In this document: positions 46,083 through 58,264 of the stretch, one piece after another
Numbering within the stretch: position 1 is the first letter of the stretch
How the letters are laid out: each line of letters starts with the position of its first letter
Origin: Erpetoichthys calabaricus
Taxonomy: Eukaryota > Chordata > Cladistia > Polypteriformes > Polypteridae
NCBI RefSeq assembly: GCF_900747795.2
Contig: NC_041404.2
Coordinates: 106,117,830 to 106,181,829, forward strand
Reading direction: 5' to 3'
DNA length: 64,000 nucleotides
The notes under the pieces: generated by a model
Told to the model about the DNA's origin: nothing
Database searches by the model: none
Seen by the model: the letters and a program-made list of their open reading frames with translations, nothing else
Program-made: the position numbers and the translations under genes

Positions 46083-46204
46083 ACTTATGGCCACACCCGT
46101 GTGAACGTGCCTGATCTCGTCCCATCTCCGAAGCTAAACATGCTTGGGCTCAGCCAGTACTTGGATGGGAGACTGCCTAGGAACTCCGGGTGCTGTAAGC
46201 TTTT
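46083..46204 (+). rRNA. 5S rRNA-like unit 16 (full length)
   Basis: 122 nt without the 10-nt deletion. It keeps 'gtgtgaacgtgcctgatctc' and the C box ggatgggagactgcctagg, with TTTT at the end. Changes in the second repeat (cccatctccg) and the 'ccggg' strand make function doubtful. It is the only full-length unit of cluster 2. Confidence 0.55.
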
Positions 46205-46329
46205 GGCCATTACTGTAGTAGTCATACTGGGCATCAGTGTATTCCTGGGAAATGCATCTTTATCCTTTCTATTGGAAGCGGGCTTCCCCATTCTTCACTA
46301 TATAGTCAGCTTAAAGGATCAGGACCTTC

Positions 46330-46441
46330 GCTTATGACCACACTAGTTTGAATGCGCTTGATTTTGGAAGCTAAACAAGCTCGGGCTTGGCCAGTACTTG
46401 TATGGGAGATCAACTGGGAACCCCAAGTGCCGTTAGCTTCT
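46330..46441 (+). pseudogene. 5S rRNA-like unit 17 (10-nt deletion, decayed)
   Basis: 112 nt, C box gtatgggagatcaactggg; the terminator is interrupted (gcttctg). Confidence 0.84.
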
Positions 46442-46566
46442 GACCATTGGAGTTGTACTCAACTTGGGCATCAGTGTATGGCTGTGAAACGCATCTACGG
46501 CCTTTGTATTGAAAGTGGGGTCTATCATCCTTCACTGTATAGTTAACACAATGGAGAAGAGCTTTT

Positions 46567-46650
46567 TCTCACGGCCACTCCAGTGTGAACATGTCTGATC
46601 TTGAAAGCTAAACATGCTCTGGTTCGGCCAGTACTTGGATGGGATACCAC
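46567..46650 (+). pseudogene. 5S rRNA-like unit 18, 3'-truncated
   Basis: The first 80-odd nt are present up to 'ggatgggatacc', then the sequence jumps into the spacer ('acatctacatcctttc'). The 3' half of the gene is deleted. Confidence 0.84.
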
Positions 46651-46710
46651 ATCTACATCCTTTCTTTTGCAAGTGGTCTCCACCCCACTCCCACCCCACC
46701 CTTCACTCTA

Positions 46711-47235
46711 TAGAAAGTGGGCAAAAGTAGGTTTACAGTTGTTATGATTATTCCAGTAGCTTTAGTAACACAATATATTTATGAATTTTGTTAACTCAAA
46801 AGCATATCACAATGGTATAATTCCAATTAGGTACAATCTCGTAAGTGCTCCAATTGTTGGCCTTCATTATTTACATATTCTTCTAGTCTACTTACTACAC
46901 TCAAGCACACTTTGGCACTGAGTTCTTGATTGCCATCAATTTCTTGACATGCTTCTCTTATGTAGCCAATCATTTCATTCACAGTATGTGGTTGTCGTTA
47001 AAAAATGTTATTTTTGACAACATCCCAAAATGAAGTCCATTGGAGTGATCATGCTGTCCGTTCCACTGGTCTTGTCGACCAATCCACCAGTTGGGTAATT
47101 GTTTATCACAAAACTCACGCATTTTCACGGCATATTGTGGAGGAGCTCCATCTTGTTGAAAGAAGAAGTCTTCATTATCATGCTGTCTCTGTAATTGTGG
47201 TAAAACAGTGTACCTCCATGTCATGTGGCTGACGA
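46711..47235 (-). mobile_element. mariner-type DNA transposon fragment, inserted in the last 5S spacer
   Basis: The left edge follows 'cttcactcta ta' of the 5S spacer and reads 'gggcaaaagtaggtttacag', which resembles a mariner terminal repeat. Minus-strand translation at 46979-47224 has the transposase phrase FFQQDGAPPQYAVKMREFCD with the catalytic Asp (QQDGAPP). Tc1/mariner enzymes cut and paste at TA. The element's other end was not found and stops interrupt the frame (about 46960), so it is a dead fragment. Confidence 0.7.
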
Positions 47236-47690
47236 GTGCTTTGCAAATGCTAGAGGCTGTTGAGAGTTTTTGGTGTGTTCTGTGGTGTGAGATTTAAATA
47301 AAAAAATACATTTTGCTCTTAAAAAATGTTTGGTTTTGGTTGCTGCTAAGGAACCATGTTGGAATTTTTAAAGTTTTTTTCCCTTGAGAAAGTTTTTTTT
47401 TTGCCCCCACAAGAGCAAAAGTAGCTGGGTGTTTGAGGTGCGCTTGGAAAGTTACTTGCACTTGTTCTTCTTATCTGTATTTGAACTAGCATTGAGGAGT
47501 AGGGTAGAAAGCAGCAGTAACTGATATCTGCATTTGTAAGCAAATAACCGCATCATCGTAACAGTGATTCCTTTGTTTAAAGGAAAAGAAAAAGAAAGGC
47601 CACGGCTGACTTCAAATCATTAAAGGGGAAGGCTCAGCGGTGTGTGGCCAGCGTTAAGATGCCGATCAGGCACAAGGGGCTGTAGGAGCA
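47236..47690. other. No recognisable gene
   Basis: Contains T-rich and A-rich runs. It could include the remaining end of the mariner fragment, but no inverted terminal repeat was recognised. Confidence 0.35.
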
Positions 47691-48020
47691 CATCCATCTA
47701 GCCATTTTCCAACCCGCTGAATCCAAACACAGGGGTCTGCTGGAGCCAATCCCAGCCAACACAGGGCACAAGGCAGGAAACAATCCTGGGCAGGGTGCCA
47801 ACCCACCGCAGGACACACACAAACACTCCGACACACCAAGCGCCAATTTAGAATCGCCTATCCACCTAACCTGCATGTCTTTGGAATGTGGGAGGAAACC
47901 CACACAGACACGGGGAGAACATGCAAACTCCACGCAGGGAGGACCCGGGAAGCGAACCCAGGTCCCCAGGTCTCCCAACTGTGAGGCAGCAGCGCTACCC
48001 ACTGCGCCACCGTGCCGCCC
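47691..48020 (-). mobile_element. TGGA-tailed tRNA-derived SINE, full length, minus strand (first of a pair)
   Basis: From 'catccatctagccattttcc' to the tRNA-like head (ctaccca ctgcgccaccgtg). The left flank AGGAGCA (47684-47690) matches 48021-48027. Confidence 0.86.
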
Positions 48021-48030
48021 AGGAGCAGAT

Positions 48031-48353
48031 CCATCCATCCATTATCCAACCCGCTATTTCCTAACTACAGGGTCATGGGAGCCAATCCCAGGGCACAAGG
48101 CAGGAAACAAACCCCAGGCAGAGCGCCAGCTCACCGCAGGGCGCTCACACACACACACTCACACACTAGGGACAATTTAGAATCGCCAATGCACCTAACC
48201 TGCATGTTGTTGGACTGTGGGAGAAAACCAGAGGAAACCCACGCAGACACAGGGAGAACATACAAACTCCACACAGGGAGGACCTGGGAAGTGAACCCGG
48301 GTCTCTTAACAGCGAGGCAACAGTGCTACCCATTGCGTCACCGTGCTGCCCTG
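48031..48353 (-). mobile_element. TGGA-tailed tRNA-derived SINE, full length, minus strand (second of a pair)
   Basis: Starts with 'ccatccatccattatccaac' and ends with the head 'cattgcgtcaccgtgctgcc'. The flank AGGAGCAGAT occurs at 48021-48030 and, within 'gtaggagcagat', at 48354-48364. The copy differs at many sites from its neighbour, so the pair is not a recent tandem duplication. Confidence 0.86.
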
Positions 48354-48770
48354 TAGGAGCAGATAAGGTATTAAAGTATTATTTATTTGTTTATTTTAGA
48401 TAGAACAGTCCTTAGCAGCCCAGAGGTACACAGAGGTGTAACAGTTAAGTGGGTGACAGCGTAAGGGTTCATTAATATGGGGGAATACAAACAGTGCGAG
48501 TGGTGAGCTTATAAGTAAGAGGAGGGCAAAGTTAGGAGAAGAGACAGAGAAAAGTAAAGTTAACCTCATAGAAAGACAAATAGAAGGCAGCTGATAGGAA
48601 GAACAGTACAGGAGCTTAAGGGGAAAAGGTGTAAAATAGCTGTAGCAGATCTTAGTATTACCATTTATGTTAAATCATTTAATTTTAAGAAAAAAAAAAG
48701 TTAAGGCAGTTTTACTAATCCCAAATCAAATTATTAATAATTAGGCCAGTGCAATGCAAGTCCTGTTTGG

Positions 48771-49100
48771 ATGTTAAACTTTTTAGATGACGATTTGGAA
48801 CAGCCAGTGGTCTATGAGGGCTACATCTGCAGGAGATGCCAGCTGATCCAACACCTCAAGCTCAGGGTCGCTGAACTAGAGGAGAATTTGGCTGACCTGC
48901 GTTGTAATAGTAAATTGGCGGTCTTGTCCCAGGTGTCCTTTAGAGAGATAGTGTGCACCCCCAAGGTGGCACGGGAGGAGATTCCAGACCAGAAAGGTGG
49001 AAATAGGTGGGTCACAGTCACAAGGCGTAAGGTAAAGGGTGCCAGAATTAGAAGAGTCAAACCGTTATCATGTCCTTGCAGAGCTGGACGGTGTCTCTGA
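48771..49100 (+). pseudogene. CR1 ORF1, N-terminal zinc-binding/coiled-coil part
   Basis: 109 residues: YEGYICRRCQLI (a CxxC knuckle) then a coiled coil LKLRVAELEENLADL. In CR1 ORF1 such an N terminus binds RNA and multimerises. A single phase shift at about 49040-49060 passes into the esterase frame (49039-49665), so the two overlap here and were once one protein. Confidence 0.68.
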
Positions 49101-49652
49101 TAATTCTAAGGTGGTAGATAGGGATGAGGAGCCCGAACGGGCCACCTCAAAACCAGTTTCCAAAAAGAGAGAGGTACTGATAGTTGGGGACTCAATCATT
49201 AGGAGGATTGAAGCGCAGGTGTGCTCCAGAGAGAGAGAGTCTCGCACGGTGAGTTGCCTTCCAGGTGCACAGGTGGGAGACCTCCCTGGAATGGTGGATA
49301 GGCTCTTGGCCAGAGTGGGGGTAGATCCAGTTGTCATTGTCTATGTTGGAACAAATGACATATATAAGGGTAGTCTGTCAGTTCTACAATCCAAATTCAA
49401 AGAGTTAGGTGCCAAGCTGAGGAGCAGAACTGACACGGTGGTCTTCTCCGAAGTTTTGCCTGTGCCACTCGCCAGTCCAGGTAAGATTGAGGAGATTAGA
49501 AGGCTTAACACATGGCTCAAATCTTGGTGCAGGGTAGAAGGGTATAGGTTTATGGGGCATTGGGATCCCTTTTGGAACAGATGGGACCTGTTACATCTGA
49601 ATTGGAGGGGCACCAATGTATTGGGGAGGCGTATGTGTAGGCTAGTCGAGGA

Positions 49653-49665
<13 letters not shown>
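49039..49665 (+). CDS. CR1 ORF1 esterase domain (SGNH/GDSL-type)
   Basis: 208 residues, open. SGNH blocks are visible: block I VLIVGDSIIRRIEA (catalytic Ser), block III VYVGTNDIYKG (Asn), and block V DLLHLNWRGTNVLG (Asp-x2-His). It ends RRMCRLVEDCLN. CR1-clade ORF1 proteins in vertebrates carry this lipid-hydrolase-like domain next to an RNA-binding N terminus; its role in transposition is not settled, and membrane interaction has been suggested. All three catalytic positions look present although the element is dead. The first ATG is not the true start; a frameshift joins it to the preceding frame. Confidence 0.82.
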
Positions 49666-51049
<1,384 letters not shown>

Positions 51050-51210
51050 CTTTATTAATCCCAATGGGAAATTCACATTCTCCAGCAGCAGCATACTGAT
51101 ACAATAAATAATATTAAATTAAAGAATGATAATAATGCAGGTGAAAAACAGACAATGACTTTGTATAATGTTAAATGTTAACGTTTACCCCCCCGGGTGG
51201 AACTGAAGAG

Positions 51211-52849
51211 TCACATAGTTTGGGGGAGGAACGATCTCCTCAATCTGTCAGTGGAGCAGGACAGTGACAGCATTCTGTCGCTGAAGCTGCTCTTCTGTCT
51301 GGAGATGACACTGTTTAGTGGATGCAGTGGATTCTCCATAATTGATAGGAGCCTGCTGTGTGCCCTTCGCTCTGCCACAGATGTTAAACTGTCCAGCTCC
51401 ATGCCAACAATAGAGCCTGCCTTCCTCACCAGTTTGTCCAGGCGTGAGGCGTCTTTCCTCTTAATGCTGCCTCCCCAGCACACCACCGCGTAGAAGAGGG
51501 TGCTCGCCACAACTGTCTGATAGAACATCTGCAGCATCTTATTGCAGATGTTGAAGGACGCCAGCCTTCTAAGGAAGTATAGCCGACTCTGTCCTTTCTT
51601 GCACAGCGCATCAGTATTGGCAGTCCAGTCTAATTTATCATCCAGCTGCACTCCCAGATATTTATAGGTCTGCACCATCTGCACACAGTCACCTTTGATG
51701 ATCACGGTGTCTATGAGGGGTCTGGGCCTCCTAAAATCCACCACCAGCCCCTTGGTTTTGCTGGTGTTAAGTTGTAGGTAGTTTGAGTCGCACCATTTAA
51801 CAAAGTCCTTGATTAGGTCCCTATACTCCTCCTCCAGCCCATTCCTGATGCAGCCCACGATAGCAGTGTCATCAGCGAACTTTTGCATATGGCAGGACTC
51901 CGAGTTGTATTGGAAGTCCGATGTATATAGGCTGAACAGGACCGGAGAAAGTACAGTCCCCTGCGGCGCTCCTGTGTTGCTGACCACAATGTCATACCTG
52001 CAGTTCCCGAGACGCACATACTGAGGTCTGTCTTTAAGATAGTCCACGATCCATGCCACCAGGTATGAATCTACTCTCATCTCTGTCAGCTTGTCCCTAA
52101 GGAGCAGAGGTTGGATTGTGTTGAAGGCGCTAGAGAAGTCTAGAAACATAATTCTTACAGCACCACTGCCTCTGTCCAAGTGAGAGAGGGATCGGTGTAA
52201 CATATAGATGATGGCATCCTCTGCTCCCACCTTCTCCTGATATGCAAACTGCAGAGGGTCGAGGGCATGTTGAACCTGTGGCCTAAGGTGGTGAAGCAGC
52301 AGCCTCTCCATGGTCTTCATCACATGTGATGTCAGAGCAACAGGCCGAAAGTCATTCAGCTCACTAGGACGTGATACCTTTGGGACTGGGGTGATACAAG
52401 ATGTTTTCCAAAGCCTCGGGACTCTCCCCTGTTCCAGGCTCAGGTTGAAGATGTGCTGTAGAGGACCCCCCAGCTCCGATGCACAGACTTTCAGCAGTCG
52501 TGGCGATACTCCATCTGGACCCGCTGCTTCACTGGCACGAAGTCTCCTCAGCTCTCTGCTCACTGTTGTAATTATGGGTGGGGATGTCTCTCCTATGCTG
52601 GTATCAGCAGAAGGATGTGTGGAGGGTGTAGTACTTCGAGGTGAGAGTGAGAGTGGGTTAGGGTGGTCAAACCTGTTAAAGAAGTTGTTCATTTGGTTTG
52701 CTCTCTTCACGTCTCTCTCGATGGTGGTACCCCGCTTTGAGCTGCAGCCAGTGATGATCTTCATCCCATCCCACACTACCTTTATGCTGTTATTCTGCAA
52801 CTTCTGCTCCAGCTTTCTCCTGTACTGCTCCTTCGCCGCCCTGAGCTGG
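51211..52849 (-). CDS. Reverse transcriptase half of Rex1/CR1-type LINE copy D
   Basis: Open for 529 residues from 52800. Order: linker (GMKIITGCSSKRG), GPDGVSPRLLKVCASELGG, CITPVPKVSRPSELNDFRPV (finger), MKTMERLLLHHLRPQ, FLDFSSAFNTIQP (motif A), NTGAPQGTVLSPVLF (motif B), KFADDTAIVGC (catalytic DD), TSKTKGLVVDFRR, YLGVQLDDKLDW, and the C-terminal SRLDKLVRKAG and DRLRRSFLPQT. It matches the CR1/Rex1 group of LINE RTs. Upstream, the frame continues past the ATG to a TGA at about 52851-52853 and then into the endonuclease. Apart from that TGA the gene looks complete. Confidence 0.88.
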
Positions 52850-52851
52850 AC

Positions 52852-53952
52852 TCAGAGTTCCTTCTGCACACGCTTGAGCTCATGCTGATCACCGTCTTTA
52901 AAAGCCCTTTTCTTCTGGTTCAAAAGGCCCTTGATGTCACTTGTAATCCATGGCTTGTTGTTAGCATAGCAGCGTACAGCTCTTACTGGAACTACAATGT
53001 CCATACAGAAGTTGATGTAGTCAGTAGTGCAGTCAACAACTTCCTCAATGTTCTCACTATGTGATCTCTGCAGGATATCCCAGTCTGTAGTTCCAAAGCA
53101 TTCTCTCAGAGTATTCTCAGCCTCCGGGGTCCACTTCCTGCATGATTGTGTGGTTACAGGTAGGACTCTCACTTTTGGTTTATAGTGAGGCTGAAGCAGA
53201 ACCAGGTTATGATCTGCTTTCCCAAGCGCAGGCAGCGGGGTGGCGCTGTATGCGTCTTTAACGTTTGCATACAGTAAATCAGTAGTCTTATTTCCCCAGG
53301 TGTTACAGTCCACATACTGGGAGAATGCAGGTAATGTTTTGTCCAGCGTCACATGGTTAAAGTCTCCAGCGATTAGCACAAGCGCCTGTGGGTGCTGCGT
53401 TTGTAATTTAGCAACAGCAGAATGGATGATGTCACTCGCTGACTCCACGTCTGCCCGAGGTGGAATGTATACAATAACAACAATGACGTGTCCAAACTCT
53501 CTGGGCAAGTAATAGGGACGTAAACTTACGGCCAACAGTTCGATGTCCCTGCAGCAAGTGGAGATTTTGACGTTAACATGTCCAGAGTTACACCACCGTG
53601 TATTAACATAGAGAGCGAGTCCTCCTCCTTTGTGCTTCCCACAGGTACTTGCATCTCTGTCCACTCTAACTGTGCTAAACCCGGGTAGTTCCACGTTAGC
53701 ATCTGGGATGTTAGTAGTTAGCCATGTTTCGCAAAAGCACAACAAACTGTATTCTCTGTAGGTTCTGACATTTTTCACCAGCGCAGCCAGTTCGTCAATC
53801 TTATTTGATATTGAGTTCACATTTCCCAGGATCACAGAAGGCACCCAAGGCATAAAACGCCACTTTCTCGCAAGCCGCTTCATTTTTAGCTTAGTGCTGG
53901 CTCTGCTGCCACGATACCGCCTTCTTACCTCGTCGGGTAAATAGGGAACCAC
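52852..53952 (-). CDS. APE-type endonuclease half of Rex1/CR1-type LINE copy D
   Basis: 366 residues. Catalytic blocks: GNVNSISNKIDEL, LCFCETWLTT (Glu), VVIVYIPPR, LIAGDFNHVT and KADHNLVLL. A C-terminal linker ends QHELKRVQKEL at the TGA. It nicks target DNA to prime reverse transcription. The N-terminal basic stretch (RRRYRGSRASTKLKMKRLARK) may aid nucleic-acid binding. The ATG at 53952 includes a few residues beyond the LINE end; copy B reads further upstream. Confidence 0.85.
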   Translation of the reverse strand: MVPYLPDEVRRRYRGSRASTKLKMKRLARKWRFMPWVPSVILGNVNSISNKIDELAALVKNVRTYREYSLLCFCETWLTTNIPDANVELPGFSTVRVDRDASTCGKHKGGGLALYVNTRWCNSGHVNVKISTCCRDIELLAVSLRPYYLPREFGHVIVVIVYIPPRADVESASDIIHSAVAKLQTQHPQALVLIAGDFNHVTLDKTLPAFSQYVDCNTWGNKTTDLLYANVKDAYSATPLPALGKADHNLVLLQPHYKPKVRVLPVTTQSCRKWTPEAENTLRECFGTTDWDILQRSHSENIEEVVDCTTDYINFCMDIVVPVRAVRCYANNKPWITSDIKGLLNQKKRAFKDGDQHELKRVQKEL

Positions 53953-54149
53953 ACCGACACTGGCATTTGTTCTCTGTGCTTGAAGTTGACTACTTGAATA
54001 GACAAGTCTCTCCGTTTAAAAATCCATGTCCACGTTGTAAAAGTAATAGTGTCCAGGGAACGAATCCGCATAAAAGAAAGTGATAGGAGTGATCAATAAA
54101 AAATAATAAAAAAGAGAAAAATAAAAGGTAGAAAAATAAAGTCATCCAG
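53944..54149. other. No recognisable feature
   Basis: AT-rich stretch between LINE copy D and the next LINE fragment. It may contain the 3' end of that fragment. Confidence 0.35.
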
Positions 54150-54600
54150 TATTGCCTTTGGTCTTTTGTGTTTCTTGTATTGGCTTTTATCATATTGTAG
54201 AATCCCTTGAAGAGTTTTGTTTGGGTGAGTTTCTAGTTTGGTGAAAAGTTTGATAGAACTCTTCTGAATGAACTATTGAATTGACAGGGATTTGGTGCCT
54301 TGATGTATCAAGTCATTGGTTATATACCATGGTGCATTGAATGCCATTCTTAGGGCTTTGTTTTGAAGGCATTGAATCTGACTGAGGAGTGCTTTGGAAA
54401 CGTATCCCCATACTGGTGCTGCATACAGTAACTGAGCTCTGATGATGCTTCTGTACAGAACTATTTTGTTTGTAATGTTCAGGGTTACTTTTTCTATTCA
54501 TCAGTGGGTACAGTTGGATGAGTGATCTTCTTGCTTTGGATATAGTTTCAGTGATGTGATTTCTCCATGTCAGGTGCAGCCCTTATTTACACACTTAGCT
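54150..54600 (-). mobile_element. LINE RT C-terminal fragment, Jockey/Nimb-like
   Basis: Minus-strand phrases in order: LTWRNHITETISKARRSL, then in another phase IVLYRSIIRAQLLYAAPVWG and LQNKALRMAFNAPWYITND. The 'APWYITN' phrase and 'LYAAPVWG' are characteristic of Jockey- and I/Nimb-group proteins rather than L2 or Rex1. It has at least one frameshift (between the first two phrases). Only the thumb and C-terminal region remain. Confidence 0.6.
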
Positions 54601-55130
54601 CTCAAAATTGATTTACATTCAAGGCACCTTGCTAACACAGCCTGAAGCACCACTGATCAGTTAAACTGCTAGTTTTGCACATCGCAGTCCTGGCACAAAA
54701 GCTTCACTGATTGGTTAAACCACAAAATCACATACTGTATACTTTATCTCCTTATGTCTTACTGTTTAAAGTTCATTGCCCATACAGGGTTCTTGAACCT
54801 TCACTGTTTCCTATGTACACAACATTTAACGTGTAGCACCTCATGTGGGCATATGCACCTCCTACCTAGCCTGGTCAGCTCTGTTCTCCTAACCATCCTG
54901 TGGACACCAATCTGCCATTGCAGTCCATGCTGCAGACCTCCGTTTTCCTAACCCTGAGCCTATCCCCAACCTGAGCCTTGGCTCCAGCCAGTCCCGGACT
55001 GGCCCAGTGGACATGAGGACTAAACAACCCTTGCCAAGGGGATAACTGAGCGGCCTGGACAGATTTCCTCCCTTTAGGAATTTCTCTCCCTGTCCCTTGG
55101 CGGGAACTCATTACGCTGGTTCTGCTGCCA
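54601..55130. other. No recognisable gene (GC-richer)
   Basis: Short frames without domains. No repeat ends seen. Confidence 0.35.
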
Positions 55131-55345
55131 TCCAGTGGGGCAGGGGGTTATGTAAAGTCAAGCTGGGCATGGGGTCATATAAAACTGGAGCAGAGGGTTA
55201 TGTAAAACAAAACCAGGGTGAATGTCATTTAAAACATGAGCATGGGGTCATGTAAGACCAAACCGGGGTAAAGGTCATGTAAAAAACAACTATCTGGTCA
55301 TGTAAGACCAAAGCAGACATGGGGTTCATGTAAAAACTATCTACA
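55130..55345 (+). repeat. Degenerate minisatellite, unit about 28-33 bp
   Basis: Six or seven imperfect units built on 'ggggtcatgtaagaccaaa' (for example near 55170, 55229, 55269, 55297 and 55320). Confidence 0.7.
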
Positions 55346-55499
55346 TGACCCCATGTCTAAATCGTTCTCCTAAGGGAGCGTCAGCAGCCCTGGCAGCAGG
55401 CCTTTGGCACATCTTGGTCTGCTAAGTCAGAAGGATACCCCGGTACCTTCTCGGAAGTCCCATCTCAACTGATATGTTTCTGCCTATTACTAGTTTGGC

Positions 55500-55800
55500 T
55501 GCCATCAAGCATCCCTGGACACGGAGCAGAAGTCCTAAGGGGCTGCAGATGGCCTGGCCATGCCCTGGGAAGAACCGAGAAACCCAGGCAAAACACTCTG
55601 GAGCTCCTGAGGGGCTGAGATAGGGCCTGCCGTGCCCGGGGTAGAGCCATGGAGCCTGGGCGAATTGAACCTCGTGCCATCACCCCTCCCGAACCCTCGT
55701 TTTGGGTCTGGACTTAGAAATTTTTTGAACGTCATATAGCTAGAGCTCCAGAGGGGCAGAGGCTGGGCCTGCTGTGCCCGGGGGAGAACTGTGGATACGG
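55500..55800 (+). repeat. Imperfect GC-rich repeat, about three copies of a 70-140 bp unit
   Basis: 'gaggggctgagatagggcctgccgtgcccgg' at about 55610 recurs as 'aggggcagaggctgggcctgctgtgcccgg' at about 55752 and, more weakly, 'aaggggctgcagatggcctggccatgccctgg' at about 55537. No coding role. Confidence 0.5.
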
Positions 55801-55825
55801 GGTGAAATAAAAATAAAATATATAT

Positions 55826-56395
55826 TGTGACAGATAGGGGGCACAGTCAACCCCTGAACCCTCAGACAACATGTTGAGACACCAGGTAAAAAGTCCAATA
55901 ATTAAATTTATCATTATAATACTGTGCACAAAGCACCTCCACTCCACAATACTCAATAAACAATACTAATCAATACACTAATCAATCCTTCACTTCCAGC
56001 AGCTCCGTTCCACACCCTCCCAACTCGGCTCTCTGCTGGGATCTCCCACAGTCCTTTTATAGTCCCTGACCCGGAAGTGCTTCTGTCCTCAGTCCATGTG
56101 ATTTCATAGCACTTCCAGGTCAGATGAAGACTCCTTCTTTTCTTCAGCCCGGAAGTACTTTGCTTCTTCCATCCTCGTGATGAGGAAGTACTTCAGGGCT
56201 ATATGTAAAATACAAATCCCCATTTCTCCTTGCAGCGTGCCCTGGGGGTCCCCACGGTATCCAGCAGGGTTGTGAAGTAAAACTCCAGTGTCCATGATGC
56301 CCTGCGGGAATTTGGGGCCCCTCCATGTTGCAGGGAGGACTCCATCTAGCGGTGTGGCGGTATTGGCCGGGATAAACTGCTGGCCATATATCACA
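55826..56395 (-). mobile_element. Solo LTR fossil (570 bp)
   Basis: TG...CA ends, flanked on both sides by ATAT. Read on the minus strand it has the order of the LTR at 40657-41225: start TGTGATATATGG, TATA-type box (gggactataaaagg), AATAAA-like signal and end CTGTCACA. No internal region remains. It looks structurally whole as a solo LTR and moderately diverged. Confidence 0.75.
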
Positions 56396-56399
56396 ATAT

Positions 56400-56563
56400 A
56401 TTACCAAACTTAGTTTTCTAATTTCTATATTTTTCCCAAAACATTGAATCTGAGAAATAACAGTTCACTTAATTATCCCAGGAATCCAATTAAAAACACA
56501 AACTGGTTGGAACAAAAACCTACAGCCATAGTGGGCCCCCAGGACCAACTTTGAGAACCCCTG
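56400..56563. mobile_element. hAT-type element, right end only
   Basis: The sequence ends 'ggaccaactttgagaacccctg', the reverse of a common hAT terminus (CAGGGGTTCTCAAA), with a further 'aaaaacctacagccatagtg' block comparable to the right end at 9775-9826. The left end was not found; the solo LTR may have landed in the element. Confidence 0.55.
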
Positions 56564-58170
56564 CTTTAGAGCACACACAATACAGAACTTTTCAGTTTCA
56601 AACACAAGCATGTGCTGCACTAATGGGGATTTCTTTTGAATTTTAGTGATATGCAGTGAACGAACAAACTTGTTCTTTTGTACTTGTCTTGGTCTCTGAA
56701 TGAATGTACTGGTTCACTGACATTAAATAACGAATCTTTTTGAGGCATATGCAGCACATGTTAAGTTTTATATAGCATTCCGCGACAGTCCAGAACTATC
56801 ATTTTAACTTCACTTAAATAGGCTGCTTCATTTCGCTCCCTCTTCATTCGAGTGGAGTTAAATTTTTCAGTTGACAAATATTCTTTCAGGACGTAATAAA
56901 ATTCAAAAGTTTCTATCTTTTCCAGTCAGAAGATCACTTATTGACGGAGATAAACGGCAATACAAAAATGACTTGCAAGTACAATTCAAATCTGACGAGT
57001 GTTGTAAAACATTAGACATGTGCAGTACAAATCGGGCAGCATTGTGAAAGTAATTTTATTAAGGAGAGGGTGTGTGCACGAGACAAATCAGATGGGGGCT
57101 CAAGTTGAAAAATTAAAAAACGCAGATCGGGCACCGTTGTCACAGTAAATTTCTGCGCATGCGTGCATAGATTGGACAGGCAGCGCAGATCGGGTAGTGA
57201 CAGACAGCATTGATCAGTTCACTCTGAATGAGTGATTATAACCGTCTCAATACACGGACTGATTGAATGAACCAGTATGCCCCCTTCTGATCTGGAGAAC
57301 CATTGTGTATGCATTCTCAAACTGCAGACAAGAGACTTGCAATACATTGAATCACAGTTCAGTTCATTGATGATACAGTATGTATAGCAGATTTCATCCA
57401 AAAAGATTGGATATTAAAGAAGGAAATTGTGGGAGATTAATCCAAAACTGAAAATGATTTCATAAAGTTCTCACTTTTCAATGTTTCGATGTTCTCACCG
57501 TTTTATCGTGATGTGTGCACCATTTTAAGGATCTATTTGTACGATTGTTTTTTTCTATTTATTGTCAAAATTCAATTAAGAGCAGTACTCTTCTTCTTCT
57601 TCTTCTTCTTATTATTATTATTATTATGTGCAAATTGCCCATTTTTTTGCTTGTTTTTTATATTTTTTGCATTGTTTGGTGGTTAAAGTTGTTACACAGT
57701 TATGACAGTATTGTAGATTTTAAACTAGAATATAACTTGTTGTTTTTGAAGTGAACAAATCAGTGATTCAAAGATATGACAAAATGAATCAAATCACTAA
57801 AAAGAATCATTTTGCACATCACTAATGCCTTTTTTTTTTTTTTTTGCCTTTGAGCCTATTATAAGCTGACCACAACTGAGTGAATATGTCAATGTTGTTT
57901 ATGTTCTCCTTCGCTTACATTTGAAAGTTGCTTGAATTTGTACTGAGGAGATAAACAGAACGTTTTTGGTGTGTTTGTTTCCCAACCATACAATATAAAA
58001 CAGTTTGAATCTATACAAAGAAAATGATATAGTATAGAGGTAGTTTTTTTTTTATTTTATTTTGTAATAATGCCTTCTTTATTTGGAACTGAAAGAATTG
58101 ACCTTGTGCTCTCCTGTAAAACTTGAAAGCTTTAAGATTTTAGTTTTAGATTCAAGATTTTAGACTTTTA
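56564..58170. other. No recognisable gene
   Basis: 1.6 kb of AT-rich sequence with a (TTC)n(TTA)n microsatellite at about 57588-57627 and a T run at 57832-57845. No domain-bearing frame. Confidence 0.4.
57588..57627 (+). repeat. (TTC)n(TTA)n microsatellite
   Basis: About seven TTC units pass into about six ATT units. Confidence 0.9.
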
Positions 58171-58174
58171 AAAT

Positions 58175-58264
58175 TGCCTCAAGAAGGGGCCTGAGTTTCC
58201 TTGAAAGCTTGCATATTGTAATCTTTTTAGTTAGCCAATAAAAGGTGTCATTTTGCTTGACTTC
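58175..58264 (+). mobile_element. Dispersed retroelement 3' end, possibly Penelope-like (copy 1)
   Basis: Contains 'aagaaggggcctgagtt', 'gaaagcttgcatattgtaat' and 'ttagttagccaataaaaggt'. The same block in reverse is at 59180-59272. The final phrase resembles the 3' ends I associate with Penelope-like elements of fish and amphibians; no protein remains to prove it. Confidence 0.45.

Noticed and set aside
57489-57754. Leu/Ile-rich frame suggesting a membrane protein
   Set aside because: It is created by the TTC/TTA microsatellite and T runs.
58175-58264. Hammerhead ribozyme in the Penelope-like 3' end
   Set aside because: Some Penelope-like elements carry one, but the required CUGAUGA core is not present here (ctcaagaagggg and cctgagtt only); not supported.
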